A stretch of DNA of 64,000 bases from Ancylobacter sp. TS-1 (GTDB taxonomy: Bacteria > Pseudomonadota > Alphaproteobacteria > Rhizobiales > Xanthobacteraceae). The stretch covers positions 3,460,001-3,524,000 of the forward strand of contig NZ_CP045144.1 in the NCBI RefSeq assembly GCF_009223885.1. Direction: 5' to 3'. The number at the start of each line of letters is the position of its first letter. Position 1 is the stretch's first letter. The position numbers and the translations under genes were made by a program. Of the stretch, positions 8,841 to 17,227 are shown in pieces. The notes under the pieces are model-generated. The model saw only the letters and a program-made list of their open reading frames with translations. It was not told the DNA's origin and ran no database searches.

Positions 8841-10223
8841 TCACGCCGCCAGCAGCTTCTCGCGCACCGCCCAGTCGAGCGTCTTGTCGAGCGCGCGGGT
8901 GAGGCGGTCGAACAGTTCGTCGATCTCGGCCGGGGAGATCACCAGCGGCGGGCAGATGGTGACGGCATCGCCGAACACGTTGCGCAGGATCAGCCCCTCC
9001 TGCTGGCAGAAGGCAACGGCCTTGGCCGCTACGCCCAGCTTGGGGTCGAACTGGTGCTTGGTCTTCTTGTCGGCCACCAGCTCGATGCCGGCGACGAGGC
9101 CGGCGCCGCGCGCCTCGCCCACCAGCGGATGGTCTTCCAGCGCGGCGCGGCGGGCGTCGAACTGCGGGATCTTGGCCCGCACCCGCTCGAAGATGCTCTC
9201 GCGCTCGTAGATCTCCAGCGTCTTCACCGCGACGGCGGCGGCGACCGGGTGGCCGGAATAGGTGTAGCCATGGCCGAAGCTGCCGAGCTTGGCGCTCTCC
9301 GTCAGCATCGCCTCATACATGATCTCCGGGATCAGCACCGCGCCGATCGGCTGGTAGGCGGAGGACAGTGCCTTGGCGATGGAGATGGAATCCGGCTTCA
9401 TCTCCATGGCTTCCGAGCCGAAGGCGGTGCCGAGCCGGCCGAAGCCGGTGATCACCTCGTCGCCGATGAAGAACACGTCGTACTTTGCCAGCACGGCCTG
9501 GATCTTCGGGTAGTAGGTCTTCGGCGGCACGATGACGCCGCCGGCGCCCATCACCGGCTCGGCGATGAAGGCGGCGACCGTCTCCGGCCCCTCGGCGAGG
9601 ATCAGCGCCTCCAGATCGGCGGCGAGGCGGGTGGCGAAATCCTCCTCGCTCTCGCCGGCTTCCGCGAGGCGGTAATGATGCGGGCAGGTGGTGTGCCGCA
9701 CGCCGGCGATCGGCAGGTCGAAGTCGTTATGGTTGCCGGCGAGGCCGGTCAGCGAGGCCGAGGCGATGGTGACGCCGTGATAGGCCCGCATGCGCGAGAT
9801 GATCTTCTTCTTCTTCGGCCGCCCGAGCGCGTTGTTCATGTACCAGACGAGCTTCATCTGGGTGTCGTTGGCCTCGGAGCCGGAATTGGTGAAGAACACC
9901 TTGGAGATCGGCACCGGAGCCATCTCCTTCAGCTTTTCCGCCAGCTCGATCGCGGGATCGTGGCTCTTGCCGCCGAAGATGTGGGTGAAGGGCAGCTTGC
10001 GCATCTGCGCCGCCGCCGCCTCGACCAGTTCCTCGTTGCCGTAGCCGAGCGCCGTGCACCACAGGCCGGCCATGCCCTCCAGATAGGGCTTGCCGTCGAC
10101 ATCGCTGACCCACACGCCCTTGCCGCGCTCGAGGATGAGCGGCCCCGCCTCCCGCACCGCGACGAGGTTCGTATAGGGGTGGATCAGGGTCTCGACGTCA
10201 CGAGCCTGAAGATTGGTGAGCAT
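8841..10223 (-). CDS. class III aminotransferase (PLP-dependent, omega-transaminase type)
   Basis: A 460-residue fold-type I enzyme. The phosphate-binding stretch N-S-G-S-E-A-N-D, the pyridine-ring aspartate in F-I-G-D-E-V-I-T-G-F-G-R and the Schiff-base lysine in S-I-A-K-A-L-S-S are all in place. It would move an amino group from a diamine, beta-amino acid or omega-amino acid to pyruvate or 2-oxoglutarate. Length and the K-K-K-K-I-I-S-R-M-R-A-Y-H-G segment resemble taurine/putrescine/beta-alanine-pyruvate transaminases; the exact donor cannot be decided. The ATG has GGAG 8 bases upstream. It is a single gene with a hairpin after its stop. Confidence 0.92.
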   Translation of the reverse strand: MLTNLQARDVETLIHPYTNLVAVREAGPLILERGKGVWVSDVDGKPYLEGMAGLWCTALGYGNEELVEAAAAQMRKLPFTHIFGGKSHDPAIELAEKLKEMAPVPISKVFFTNSGSEANDTQMKLVWYMNNALGRPKKKKIISRMRAYHGVTIASASLTGLAGNHNDFDLPIAGVRHTTCPHHYRLAEAGESEEDFATRLAADLEALILAEGPETVAAFIAEPVMGAGGVIVPPKTYYPKIQAVLAKYDVFFIGDEVITGFGRLGTAFGSEAMEMKPDSISIAKALSSAYQPIGAVLIPEIMYEAMLTESAKLGSFGHGYTYSGHPVAAAVAVKTLEIYERESIFERVRAKIPQFDARRAALEDHPLVGEARGAGLVAGIELVADKKTKHQFDPKLGVAAKAVAFCQQEGLILRNVFGDAVTICPPLVISPAEIDELFDRLTRALDKTLDWAVREKLLAA

Positions 10224-10313
10224 GGCCGTAACTCCGCCGGCAGGGTGTAACCTGCGCTCACCCTAGATCGCCGGACGCCGCGCCGGAAGCGCACCCTTGG
10301 TCGGAGGGCGCGG

Positions 10314-11648
10314 CTATTGACCGGAATCGGTGCCTGACGCGGCGGTATCGGGGGCGGATGCGTCTTCCGGCGCGTCTTCCGGCGTCTCGTACGCCTCGGC
10401 ATCGCCCGGCGCCTGCGGCGGTTTCGCCATGGGCGTGGGCACCCGCGCCACGGCCGGGCCGGTCGCCCAGCGGCACAGCACCGCACCCGAGCGCCGCTCG
10501 GCGCGGTCGACATGCAGGTGCTCCTCGTGGAAGCCGTCCGAGCCGGGGCCGAGAATGGTGGTGAAGTCCGTGCAGGCGCTCGCCTTCAGCGCTTCCTGGA
10601 AGGCGACCGGCATCGGCTTCTCGGCGCTGCCGGCGCGCGGCGTGCCGATGACGAAGCGGGCACCGTCCTTCAGCACATAGCCGCGCGTGTCGAGCGCGTT
10701 GCCGCGCCCGTGCTCGCTGATTTTGGCTCCGGCGACCCGGTTGCGGGACCGGCACTGCTGCGCGGCGGCCACCAGCACCTTGTCCAGCGGCGCGCCGAGC
10801 GTGGCGACCGCCGGGTCCACGTCGTCGCGCACCCAATGCGCCACGGCGGCCGCCATCTCGCAGCGAAGCACGGCGGCCGGCTCCAGCGTGACGAGCCGGC
10901 CATCCTTCATCCGCACGGCGGAAAGGCTGACGCCCCGGTCCACGGTGCAGGCGGCGTTCGTCGCCGTCACCGTGACGGCGGTAAAGACGCCGATATCGTC
11001 ATTGGAGAGTTCGGGACAGACGGTCGGTATCGGCACCGGCGCGTCGGCGCGCGGGGTCGCCTCGGCAGCGGGCTCCGCCGGCGGAAGCGCCGCCAGACGT
11101 TCCGGCGCGGGCGGCGGCAGCGGAACCTCGGCGGTCTCCGGTGGCGGCACGGCAAGCGCCGCCACGGGCGGCGTGGCGACGGGCTTCATTTCGGCCACAG
11201 GAGCGGTCGCAGGCGGGGGAGGCAGCGCCTCGGCCGCCGACACTTCGGGCGCCGCAGCGGGAGCAACTGCCTTGGGAGTCTCCACCTTGGCGGCGTCGGT
11301 CTTGGTGGCATCGGTCTTGGCGACATCGGTCTTGGCGACATCGGTCTTGGCGACATCCACCGCCTGCCTGCTCGCCTCAAGGGGACGACGCGGCGGAAGC
11401 GGAATGCGGGTGCTCACCGCCTCCGCCGGCCGGGCCGATGTGGCGGCCGGAGGCCGCTTGCTGCGCGCGGCGGGCTGTTGCGGCGCCACGCCGAGCCAGT
11501 CGCCGAGCTGGCGGTTGATGGCGGTGCCGGTCTGGTCGATGGACTGCTGTAACTCCGTCGCCCGGGACGGCGACGCCGCGCCTGCGAGGATCAGGGCGAG
11601 CCCGCCGGCGGCGGCTCCAAGCCGCAATGGGAGACGTTCGAATTCCAT
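10314..11648 (-). CDS. extensin-like family protein with Pro/Ala-rich linker
   Basis: A 444-residue exported protein. A signal peptide at residues 1-30 is followed by about 200 residues of low-complexity Pro/Ala/Lys sequence, including tandem V-A-K-T-D pentads, and then an extensin-like C-terminal domain of about 200 residues. Conserved polar motifs are S-E-H-G-R-G-N-A-L-D, F-H-E-E-H-L-H-V-D and scattered cysteines; the His/Asp pattern resembles metal-dependent peptidases of the wall (VanY/MepA-like layout), but the activity of this family is not settled. The start at 11648 is chosen for its signal peptide; 11687 is possible. It lies divergent from the HAD gene across 45 bases. Confidence 0.85.
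   Translation of the reverse strand: MEFERLPLRLGAAAGGLALILAGAASPSRATELQQSIDQTGTAINRQLGDWLGVAPQQPAARSKRPPAATSARPAEAVSTRIPLPPRRPLEASRQAVDVAKTDVAKTDVAKTDATKTDAAKVETPKAVAPAAAPEVSAAEALPPPPATAPVAEMKPVATPPVAALAVPPPETAEVPLPPPAPERLAALPPAEPAAEATPRADAPVPIPTVCPELSNDDIGVFTAVTVTATNAACTVDRGVSLSAVRMKDGRLVTLEPAAVLRCEMAAAVAHWVRDDVDPAVATLGAPLDKVLVAAAQQCRSRNRVAGAKISEHGRGNALDTRGYVLKDGARFVIGTPRAGSAEKPMPVAFQEALKASACTDFTTILGPGSDGFHEEHLHVDRAERRSGAVLCRWATGPAVARVPTPMAKPPQAPGDAEAYETPEDAPEDASAPDTAASGTDSGQ
11284..11365. repeat. 15-bp in-frame tandem repeat coding V-A-K-T-D
   Basis: Five consecutive near-copies of a 15-base unit (plus strand: GACATCGGTCTTGGC and variants) inside the linker of the extensin-like gene. The unit is a multiple of three, so copy-number change would not break the frame. 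The last two copies have drifted (A-T-K-T-D, A-A-K-V-E). Confidence 0.8.
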
Positions 11649-11693
11649 GCTATCAGGCCCCCTCGATCGACTGCAAAACGGCTGCACCCTCTA

Positions 11694-12416
11694 GTGAACG
11701 CCCCACGCGCCATTCTGTTCGACAAGGACGGCACTCTTGTCGATTTCGACCGTACCTGGGGTCCGGCCGCCGGTTCGGTCATGCGCCGGCTGGCGGGTGC
11801 GGATGAGGGTGCGCTGGAGCGGCTGTGGCAGGCAAGCCACTACCTGCCGGGCGAACAGCGCTTTCTCCAGACCTCGCCGCTCATCGCCGGTTCCTCGCGC
11901 CAGTATGGCCCGCTCTGGGCCGATATTCTCGGCCGGGTGGCGGGCACGGAGTTCTATCACGAGGTGGATCGGCTGTTCCGCGAGGAAGGCGAGCGCCATC
12001 TGACGCCGCTCGGCCGGCCGGCCGAGTCGCTGGCCCGGCTGCACGCGCTCGGCCTGCCGCTCGGCATCGCCACCAATGATGCCGAGCGCGGCGCGCGGCT
12101 GCAGGTCGGGCGGCTCGGCCTCGAGGCCTATCTCAGCGCGGTCTACGGCCATGATTCCGGCTACGGTTCCAAGCCGGCGCCGGGCATGGTGGAGGCGTTC
12201 AGCCGCCTGACCGGCCTGCCGCCCGGTGACATCGCCCTTGTCGGCGACACCCGCCACGACCTCGACACCGCCCGCGCCGCCGGCGCCCGGGCGATACTGG
12301 TGCGCTGCGGCCCCGGGCCGGTCGACGCCTTCGCGCACGAGGCCGACCTTGTCGTTGACACGGTCGAACAGCTGGCCGACATCATCGTCGGGCAGGCCGA
12401 CGGAGCGGCACGATGA
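11694..12416 (+). CDS. HAD family hydrolase (phosphoglycolate phosphatase-like)
   Basis: A 240-residue HAD phosphatase. Motif I is D-K-D-G-T-L (D10 nucleophile, D12 acid), motif II is A-T-N-D, motif III is the lysine in G-S-K-P-A-P-G, and motif IV is G-D-T-R-H-D-L-D. An inserted helical cap between motifs I and II places it in subclass I, as in Gph. It would dephosphorylate a small phosphometabolite; phosphoglycolate is the usual family guess. The start is GTG. The next gene on the strand begins 20 bases after its stop. Confidence 0.9.
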   Translation: MNAPRAILFDKDGTLVDFDRTWGPAAGSVMRRLAGADEGALERLWQASHYLPGEQRFLQTSPLIAGSSRQYGPLWADILGRVAGTEFYHEVDRLFREEGERHLTPLGRPAESLARLHALGLPLGIATNDAERGARLQVGRLGLEAYLSAVYGHDSGYGSKPAPGMVEAFSRLTGLPPGDIALVGDTRHDLDTARAAGARAILVRCGPGPVDAFAHEADLVVDTVEQLADIIVGQADGAAR

Positions 12417-12435
12417 CGGGCAGGAGGAGCGACGC

Positions 12436-13227
12436 ATGGCGATGATCCGCCGGCGGCTCTACATCGACGAACGCATGTCCCGGCTCGCCGTGTGGAGCCT
12501 GCGCACGGCCGTCTTCGCTTTTCCCGTCACCTTCATCGGGGCGATGCTCTACGCCACCGAGACGCTGGATTTCCGCACCGCCGCCTACACGGTGCTGGCC
12601 GGCGTCGGCGTGTCGGTGGTGGCGCTGCTGTTGGCCTTCGCCGGCTTCGTCGTCATCTGGAACGAGGGGCTTAAGGGCCTTGGTCGCGTGCTCGGCGCCG
12701 CCGCGCTGGCGCTGGTGCTGATCATGCCGACGGCGACCATCGCCGCGCTCGGCATCGGCAAGCGCGCCTTGCCGGACGTGACCACCGACACCCAGGACCC
12801 GCCGGAATTCGTCACCCTCGGCGCGGTGCGCTCGCGCGCCTCCAACGGCCTCGCCTATCCCGGCGAGGTGCTGGCCGAACGCCAGCTCGACATCTATCCC
12901 GGCATCAAGCCGCTCAGCTTCGACGCGCCGCCCGAGGAGATCTACCGGGCGATGCTGTCGCTGGTGACGCGGCACAAATGGCTCGTCGTCGATGCCGTGC
13001 CTCCGCGCGGCGAGCGCGACGGGCGGATCGAGGCGGTGGCCCGCAGCCTGCCCTTCGGGCTGCGTGACGACCTCGTGGTGCGGGTGCGCCGCACCGCCGG
13101 CGGGGCGCGGGTCGATATCCGCTCGGTGGCGCGCAATGGCGACCGCGATTTCGGCTCCAATGCGCGCCGCGTCGACCAGCTGCTTTCCGAGATCGCCGAC
13201 CAGCAGGGCCGCCCGCGCCGCCAGTGA
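12436..13227 (+). CDS. DUF1499 domain membrane protein
   Basis: A 263-residue protein. The first 115 residues contain three hydrophobic membrane segments; the rest is a soluble DUF1499 domain (Y-P-G-I-K-P-L-S-F-D, H-K-W-L-V-V-D-A and F-G-L-R-D-D-L-V-V-R-V-R). DUF1499 has no assigned function. The ATG at 12436 is preceded by GGAGGAGC, a strong site, although the frame is open further upstream inside the HAD gene. Probably co-transcribed with the HAD gene. Its 3' end forms a 17-bp inverted repeat with the end of the convergent MBL gene. Confidence 0.88.
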   Translation: MAMIRRRLYIDERMSRLAVWSLRTAVFAFPVTFIGAMLYATETLDFRTAAYTVLAGVGVSVVALLLAFAGFVVIWNEGLKGLGRVLGAAALALVLIMPTATIAALGIGKRALPDVTTDTQDPPEFVTLGAVRSRASNGLAYPGEVLAERQLDIYPGIKPLSFDAPPEEIYRAMLSLVTRHKWLVVDAVPPRGERDGRIEAVARSLPFGLRDDLVVRVRRTAGGARVDIRSVARNGDRDFGSNARRVDQLLSEIADQQGRPRRQ

Positions 13228-13231
13228 CCGC

Positions 13232-13270
13232 CGGCATCTACCGGCTGCTCAGGGCAGCCGGTAGATGCCG
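13232..13270. terminator. 17-bp perfect inverted repeat between convergent genes
   Basis: Arms 13232-13248 and 13254-13270 pair perfectly around a 5-base loop. The right arm is the last codons of the minus-strand MBL gene; the left arm is the 3' untranslated end of the DUF1499 gene. It probably works as a two-way transcription end, although neither side has a clear T-run. Confidence 0.6.
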
Positions 13271-14175
13271 CTGAGGATCGCTGGGCCCTCGGTGAGCACG
13301 TCGCCGCGCTCTACCAGATCCTCCATATGGGCGAGGGTGGAGAGCCCCGCCGCGTTGGCGAGGCGCGGGTCGAGGCCGAAATAGATCGCCCGCACGATGT
13401 CCGGTATCGCCATCGGCCCGCGCTCCAGCGCCCGCAGGATCGCCCTCTCGCGCGACTGCCGGTGGCGCAGGAACCGCTCGACGAAGGCGGGCCCCTGCGG
13501 CACCGCCCCGCCATGGCCGGGCAGGTAGAGCGTCTCCGGGCGGGCGAGGAGCCGGCGCAGCGACTCCATATAGGCGCTCATCGAACCGTCCGGCGGCGCG
13601 ACGACGGTGGTCGACCAGCCCATCACATGGTCGCCGACGAAGATGACGCCCTCGGATTGCACCGGCTCGGCTTCGAGGATGAAAGCCATGTGGTTCGCGG
13701 TGTGGCCGGGCGTCGCCAGCGCGGCGAGCGCCCAGCCCGCGCCGTCCACGCGGGCGCCGTCGGCGAGCGCCACGTCGGGCAGGAAGGAGCGGTCGCCGGA
13801 GCCTTCGAGCGTGTTGGCCTCCTGCGCGTGCAGGGGCCGCGCGGCGCGGTGGGGGCCCTCGGCATAGGTCGGGGCGCCGGTGGCCGCCTGCAGCGCCGCC
13901 AGCGCCCCGCTGTGGTCGCGATGGGTATGGGTGAGGAAGATGTGGGTGACGCGCTCGCCCGCGACCGCCGCCAGCAGCGCGGCGAGATGATCCGCATTGT
14001 CCGGGCCGGGGTCGACGATGGCGACCTCGCCCGCGCCGACGATGTAGGTGCAGGTGCCGGTGAAGGTGAACGGGCCGGGATTGGGCGCCAGCACGCGCCG
14101 CACGCCGGGCGCCACCGTCTCGACCACGCCGGGCACGGCGTCGAAGCGCCGGTTGAAGGGAATGTCCTCTGCCAT
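13249..14175 (-). CDS. MBL-fold metallo-hydrolase
   Basis: A 308-residue protein with the metallo-beta-lactamase metal motif T-H-T-H-R-D-H-S-G (H83, H85, D87, H88), further ligands in G-H-T-A-N-H and G-D-H-V-M-G-W, and a C-terminal helical extension of the LACTB2 type containing a histidine loop (Y-L-P-G-H-G-G). Such enzymes are thioesterases, lactonases or nucleases. No signal peptide. The ATG at 14175 follows GGGGGA at 8 bases; a start at 14196 is also possible. It is divergent from the carbonic anhydrase gene. Confidence 0.9.
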   Translation of the reverse strand: MAEDIPFNRRFDAVPGVVETVAPGVRRVLAPNPGPFTFTGTCTYIVGAGEVAIVDPGPDNADHLAALLAAVAGERVTHIFLTHTHRDHSGALAALQAATGAPTYAEGPHRAARPLHAQEANTLEGSGDRSFLPDVALADGARVDGAGWALAALATPGHTANHMAFILEAEPVQSEGVIFVGDHVMGWSTTVVAPPDGSMSAYMESLRRLLARPETLYLPGHGGAVPQGPAFVERFLRHRQSRERAILRALERGPMAIPDIVRAIYFGLDPRLANAAGLSTLAHMEDLVERGDVLTEGPAILSGIYRLP

Positions 14176-14297
14176 CGTCTGGTCCCCCGCCTGCATCCGG
14201 TCCGGCGTTTGCGGCCGGATCGGGCACGACCCGTTTGCGCGTCGGGCTGGCCGCCGCTATTGACTCATCAGCGGCCTGCCTATCGCAAGGGTGACGG

Positions 14298-14912
14298 ATG
14301 GACAAACTACTGGATGGCTATCGCCGGTTTCGCGCCACGGCCTGGCCGGAACGCAAGGCGCTCTTCGAACAGCTCGCCGCGATTGGCCAGCGACCGAAGA
14401 CGCTGGTCATCGCCTGCTCCGACAGCCGCGTCGACCCCAGCATGATCTTCGATGCCGGACCGGGCGAGCTCTTCGTCGTGCGCAACGTCGCCAATCTGGT
14501 GCCGCCCTATTCGACGCCGGACCACGCCCATCACGGCACCAGCGCGGCGATCGAATTCGCCGTCCGGGTGCTGGAGGTAAGCGAGATCGTGGTGCTCGGC
14601 CATGCTCTGTGCGGCGGCGCCGGCGCGCTCATCGACGGTGCACCGGAGCAGGCGCAGGACTTCCTGTCCGACTGGATCCGCATCGCCCGCCCGGCGCGCG
14701 ACATCGCGCTGAACCTCAGCGACGATCCGGGCGAGCAGCGCCGCATCGTCGAATATCAGTGTGTCAAGCTCTCGCTGCGCAATCTCGAGACCTTCCCCTG
14801 GGTGCGCGAGCGGATCGAGGATGGGCGCCTTTCGCTTCAGGGCGCCTATTTCGCGGTCGCGACGGGTGTTCTGGAGCGGCTGCGGCCCGACGGCACCTTC
14901 TCCCCGGCCTGA
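14298..14912 (+). CDS. beta-class carbonic anhydrase
   Basis: A 204-residue carbonic anhydrase. Zinc ligands are C40 in A-C-S-D-S-R-V (with the D42/R44 dyad), H102 and C105 in G-H-A-L-C-G-G. It interconverts CO2 and bicarbonate in the cytoplasm and supports carboxylases when CO2 is low. Length is typical. A purine-rich AAGGGTGACGG precedes the ATG. It stands alone, divergent from the MBL gene and convergent with the amidoligase gene. Confidence 0.95.
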   Translation: MDKLLDGYRRFRATAWPERKALFEQLAAIGQRPKTLVIACSDSRVDPSMIFDAGPGELFVVRNVANLVPPYSTPDHAHHGTSAAIEFAVRVLEVSEIVVLGHALCGGAGALIDGAPEQAQDFLSDWIRIARPARDIALNLSDDPGEQRRIVEYQCVKLSLRNLETFPWVRERIEDGRLSLQGAYFAVATGVLERLRPDGTFSPA

Positions 14913-14984
14913 CCGCCGGCGGCACCGGCGCATAGCTGGCGACGCGTCCCGGGTGCGGGACGTCGCCGGCTTCGCGCCATCCCA

Positions 14985-15932
14985 TTACGCCGATCCGTCG
15001 CACAACGCCGCCGCCAGCCGTTCCGGGTCGGCGGCGAGCTGCTCCACCTCCACCCAGCGATTCCAGTCGGGTGCCAGCGACCAGCCGGGTGCGCCGACAT
15101 GGGCGACCGGCAGACGGTAATGCAGAACCGCGCGCGGCTTGGCCTTGCCGCTTATGCGCGGGACGACGCGTTCGGGGAACAGGTGCAGGAACAACGGCAG
15201 CAGGTCGAGCGCGCGGTGACGCGTCGGGTTCGACCGCACGTAGTCGTCGCAAAGTTCGCGAAGATCGGGCCGGTAGTCCGGCGACAGCACCCGCGCGGTA
15301 TAGACGGCCGGGTAGGGCGGCGGCGCGTGCCAGCGCGCGGCCGGGCTCGTCAGGCATTGCGTCCGCAGCCGCGCCTCCAGCAGCAGGAAGGCGCGCAGCA
15401 CGGCAAGCACCGTCGCCGCCTCAAGCGTCGCCGGCACGATGTTGAAGTGAAGCCCGAGCGAGCCGAGCGCGGAGGCGCCGCGTCCCCCGGCGCCGGCCTG
15501 GCGCAGCGGCGCGATCACGGCGTCGAGCTCCGGCAGCGCCCGCGGGTCGAGCGGCCCCGTCACCAATTCGCGCGGCACGAAGGGGCGCAGGGCCACGCCG
15601 AGCCAGCGGGCATGGGGGCGCAGCCACGGTAGGGGATGGTCAGGTCGGTGAGGATGGACATGCCGGATGTCGAGCTCGACGCCAAGATCGCCGAGGCGCG
15701 ATCCGCGCAGGAGGAAGGCGTGTGCGTCCTCCTCCTCCACCGTGCCGCCGAGCACCTGGGAAAGGCACAGGGCGGCCGCGCGCTCGGACAGGCCGGTGAA
15801 TTCGATCTCGACGCCGACCCGCCGCGCACGCCCGTCCGGGCCGTCTGGAACCGGCAGGGGATGAAAGCTCGAGGGGGGTGTTTTCACGCGCGTGGCGCCG
15901 GCGGGAATGTCATGACGCGGATATGGGAGCAC
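14985..15932 (-). CDS. amidoligase family protein
   Basis: A 315-residue protein. The signature R-V-G-V-E-I-E-F-T-G at about residue 38 and the later L-G-L-H-F-N-I-V-P are those of the amidoligase group of the glutamine-synthetase/GCS superfamily, which joins an amino group to a carboxylate using ATP. Known relatives are predicted to build small amides or modify peptides and usually sit beside a class I glutamine amidotransferase; none is visible here. The start is a GTG without a good ribosome site, so the N-terminus is uncertain. Confidence 0.78.
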   Translation of the reverse strand: MLPYPRHDIPAGATRVKTPPSSFHPLPVPDGPDGRARRVGVEIEFTGLSERAAALCLSQVLGGTVEEEDAHAFLLRGSRLGDLGVELDIRHVHPHRPDHPLPWLRPHARWLGVALRPFVPRELVTGPLDPRALPELDAVIAPLRQAGAGGRGASALGSLGLHFNIVPATLEAATVLAVLRAFLLLEARLRTQCLTSPAARWHAPPPYPAVYTARVLSPDYRPDLRELCDDYVRSNPTRHRALDLLPLFLHLFPERVVPRISGKAKPRAVLHYRLPVAHVGAPGWSLAPDWNRWVEVEQLAADPERLAAALCDGSA

Positions 15933-16024
15933 CGCCGGACTTGTCCAGACGCACGCGCCGGCCCCGGCGCCCGCAGGCGGGCCGGCCGGTTCGTCAGGCG
16001 GTTGGAAAATCTCGGGAAATTAAT

Positions 16025-16101
16025 TGGTCGGAGTGGCAGGATTTGAACCTGCGACCCCCTCGTCCCGAACGAGGTGCGCTACCAGGCTGCGCTACACTCC
16101 G
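16025..16101 (-). tRNA. tRNA-Pro (anticodon CGG)
   Basis: A 77-nt cloverleaf on the minus strand. The acceptor stem pairs CGGAGTG with CACTCCG, the anticodon stem CCTCG/CGAGG encloses loop TTCGGGA (anticodon CGG), the T arm contains GGTTCAAATCC, and CCA is encoded. A promoter-like pair lies upstream on the same strand: TTGCGG (16138-16143) and TACAGG (16114-16119) with 18 bases between. Confidence 0.97.
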
Positions 16102-16113
16102 ACGCGGCGCGAG

Positions 16114-16143
16114 CCTGTAGCATGCTGATGCGCAGGCCCGCAA
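16114..16143 (-). promoter_or_regulatory. putative sigma-70 promoter of tRNA-Pro
   Basis: Minus-strand -35 TTGCGG at 16138-16143 and -10 TACAGG at 16114-16119, spacer 18, ending 13 bases before the tRNA 5' end. Moderate match to consensus. Confidence 0.5.
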
Positions 16144-16285
16144 GGGGCGGGCGTCGCATGCCGGTGGATGAATTTGGCGCGCAGGCCCGCCACGGCCGCA
16201 ACCGCCTGCCTTTGCGCGTGATCGGCCACCGCGCATCTTCGCCGTGCCAACGCCTTGTCAGCACCCTCGCGCGCGGTGAGCGAGG

Positions 16286-16314
16286 TTGAAAGCCACCGCA
16301 AGCTGTGGCTATCT
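16286..16314 (+). promoter_or_regulatory. putative sigma-70 promoter of tRNA-Gln
   Basis: Plus-strand -35 TTGAAA at 16286-16291 and -10 CTATCT at 16309-16314 with a 17-base spacer, about 40 bases before the tRNA. Confidence 0.6.
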
Positions 16315-16354
16315 CCGCGCCCACGGCCGGCGCCCGCCACGGGTGCCGGTGCGT

Positions 16355-16429
16355 TGGGGCGTCGCCAAGCGGTAAGGCAGGGGATTTTGATTCCCCCATG
16401 CGGAGGTTCGAATCCTCCCGCCCCAGCCA
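16355..16429 (+). tRNA. tRNA-Gln (anticodon TTG)
   Basis: A 75-nt cloverleaf. Acceptor TGGGGCG pairs with CGCCCCA; anticodon stem GGGGA/TCCCC encloses TTTTGAT (anticodon TTG, reads CAA/CAG); the T arm has GGTTCGAATCC; discriminator G; CCA is encoded. It is divergent from tRNA-Pro and 50 bases before a racemase gene. Confidence 0.97.
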
Positions 16430-16479
16430 ATGCCCGTGCTAGAAGCCGGAAATATCCAACCTCACCCGGCGGGCCGACC

Positions 16480-17220
16480 GTGCGCATCCATCTCGTCAAT
16501 CCCAACACCACCCGTTCGATGACCGACAAGATCGCGCTGGCCGCGCGCGCGGTGGCCGCGCCGGGAACCGAGATCGTGGCGGCGACCTCGGCGATGGGGC
16601 CAGCCTCGATCGAGGGCCATTATGACGATGCGCTGGCGCTGCCCGGGCTGCTGGCGGCCATCGGCGAGGCGGAGGCGGTCGGCGTCGACGCCCATATCAT
16701 CGCCTGCTTCGACGATACCGGGCTCGATGCCGCCCGCACGCTGGCGCTGGCGCCGGTGGTGGGCATCGGCGAGGCCGGCTTTCACATGGCCAGCCTGATC
16801 GCGCACCGTTTCTCCGTGGTGACGACGCTGTCGCGCTCGATCCCGGTCATCGAGGCGAATCTGATGCGTTCCGGGCTCGACCGGCGCTGCGCCGCCGTGC
16901 GTGCCTCCGAGGTGGCGGTGCTGGAGCTGGAGGACCCCGCCTCCGATGCCCGCGCCCGCATCTCCGCCGAGATCGGCCGCGCGGTGCGCGAGGACCGGGC
17001 GGAGGCGGTGGTGCTCGGCTGCGCCGGCATGGCGGACCTTGCCCGCGCGCTGGGCGAGGAGCACGGCGTTCCGGTCATTGACGGGGTGGCGAGCGCGGTG
17101 GCGCTGGCCGAGGGGCTGGTGCGGGTCGGCCTCGCCACGTCCAAGGCGGGCGCCTATGCGCCCCCGCGCCCCAAGGCCTATACGGGAATGCTGGCCCCCT
17201 TCGCGCCGCGTGGAGACTGA
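16480..17220 (+). CDS. aspartate/glutamate (hydantoin) racemase family protein
   Basis: A 246-residue member of the Asp/Glu/hydantoin racemase superfamily. The N-terminus I-H-L-V-N-P-N-T-T-R-S-M-T and the paired catalytic cysteines (I-A-C-F-D-D-T-G and V-L-G-C-A-G-M-A) are those of hydantoin racemases and related maleate-isomerase-fold enzymes. It would interconvert stereoisomers of hydantoins or amino acids. The start is GTG at 16480; upstream in-frame sequence is the tRNA-Gln gene and cannot be coding. No hydantoinase or carbamoylase is nearby, so the substrate stays open. Convergent with the MarR gene. Confidence 0.85.
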   Translation: MRIHLVNPNTTRSMTDKIALAARAVAAPGTEIVAATSAMGPASIEGHYDDALALPGLLAAIGEAEAVGVDAHIIACFDDTGLDAARTLALAPVVGIGEAGFHMASLIAHRFSVVTTLSRSIPVIEANLMRSGLDRRCAAVRASEVAVLELEDPASDARARISAEIGRAVREDRAEAVVLGCAGMADLARALGEEHGVPVIDGVASAVALAEGLVRVGLATSKAGAYAPPRPKAYTGMLAPFAPRGD

Positions 17221-17227
17221 AGAACGG

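Noticed and set aside
16025..16429. tRNA pair considered as an integration site for an island
   Set aside because: No integrase, no direct repeat of a tRNA 3' end, and both neighbours look like ordinary chromosomal genes.
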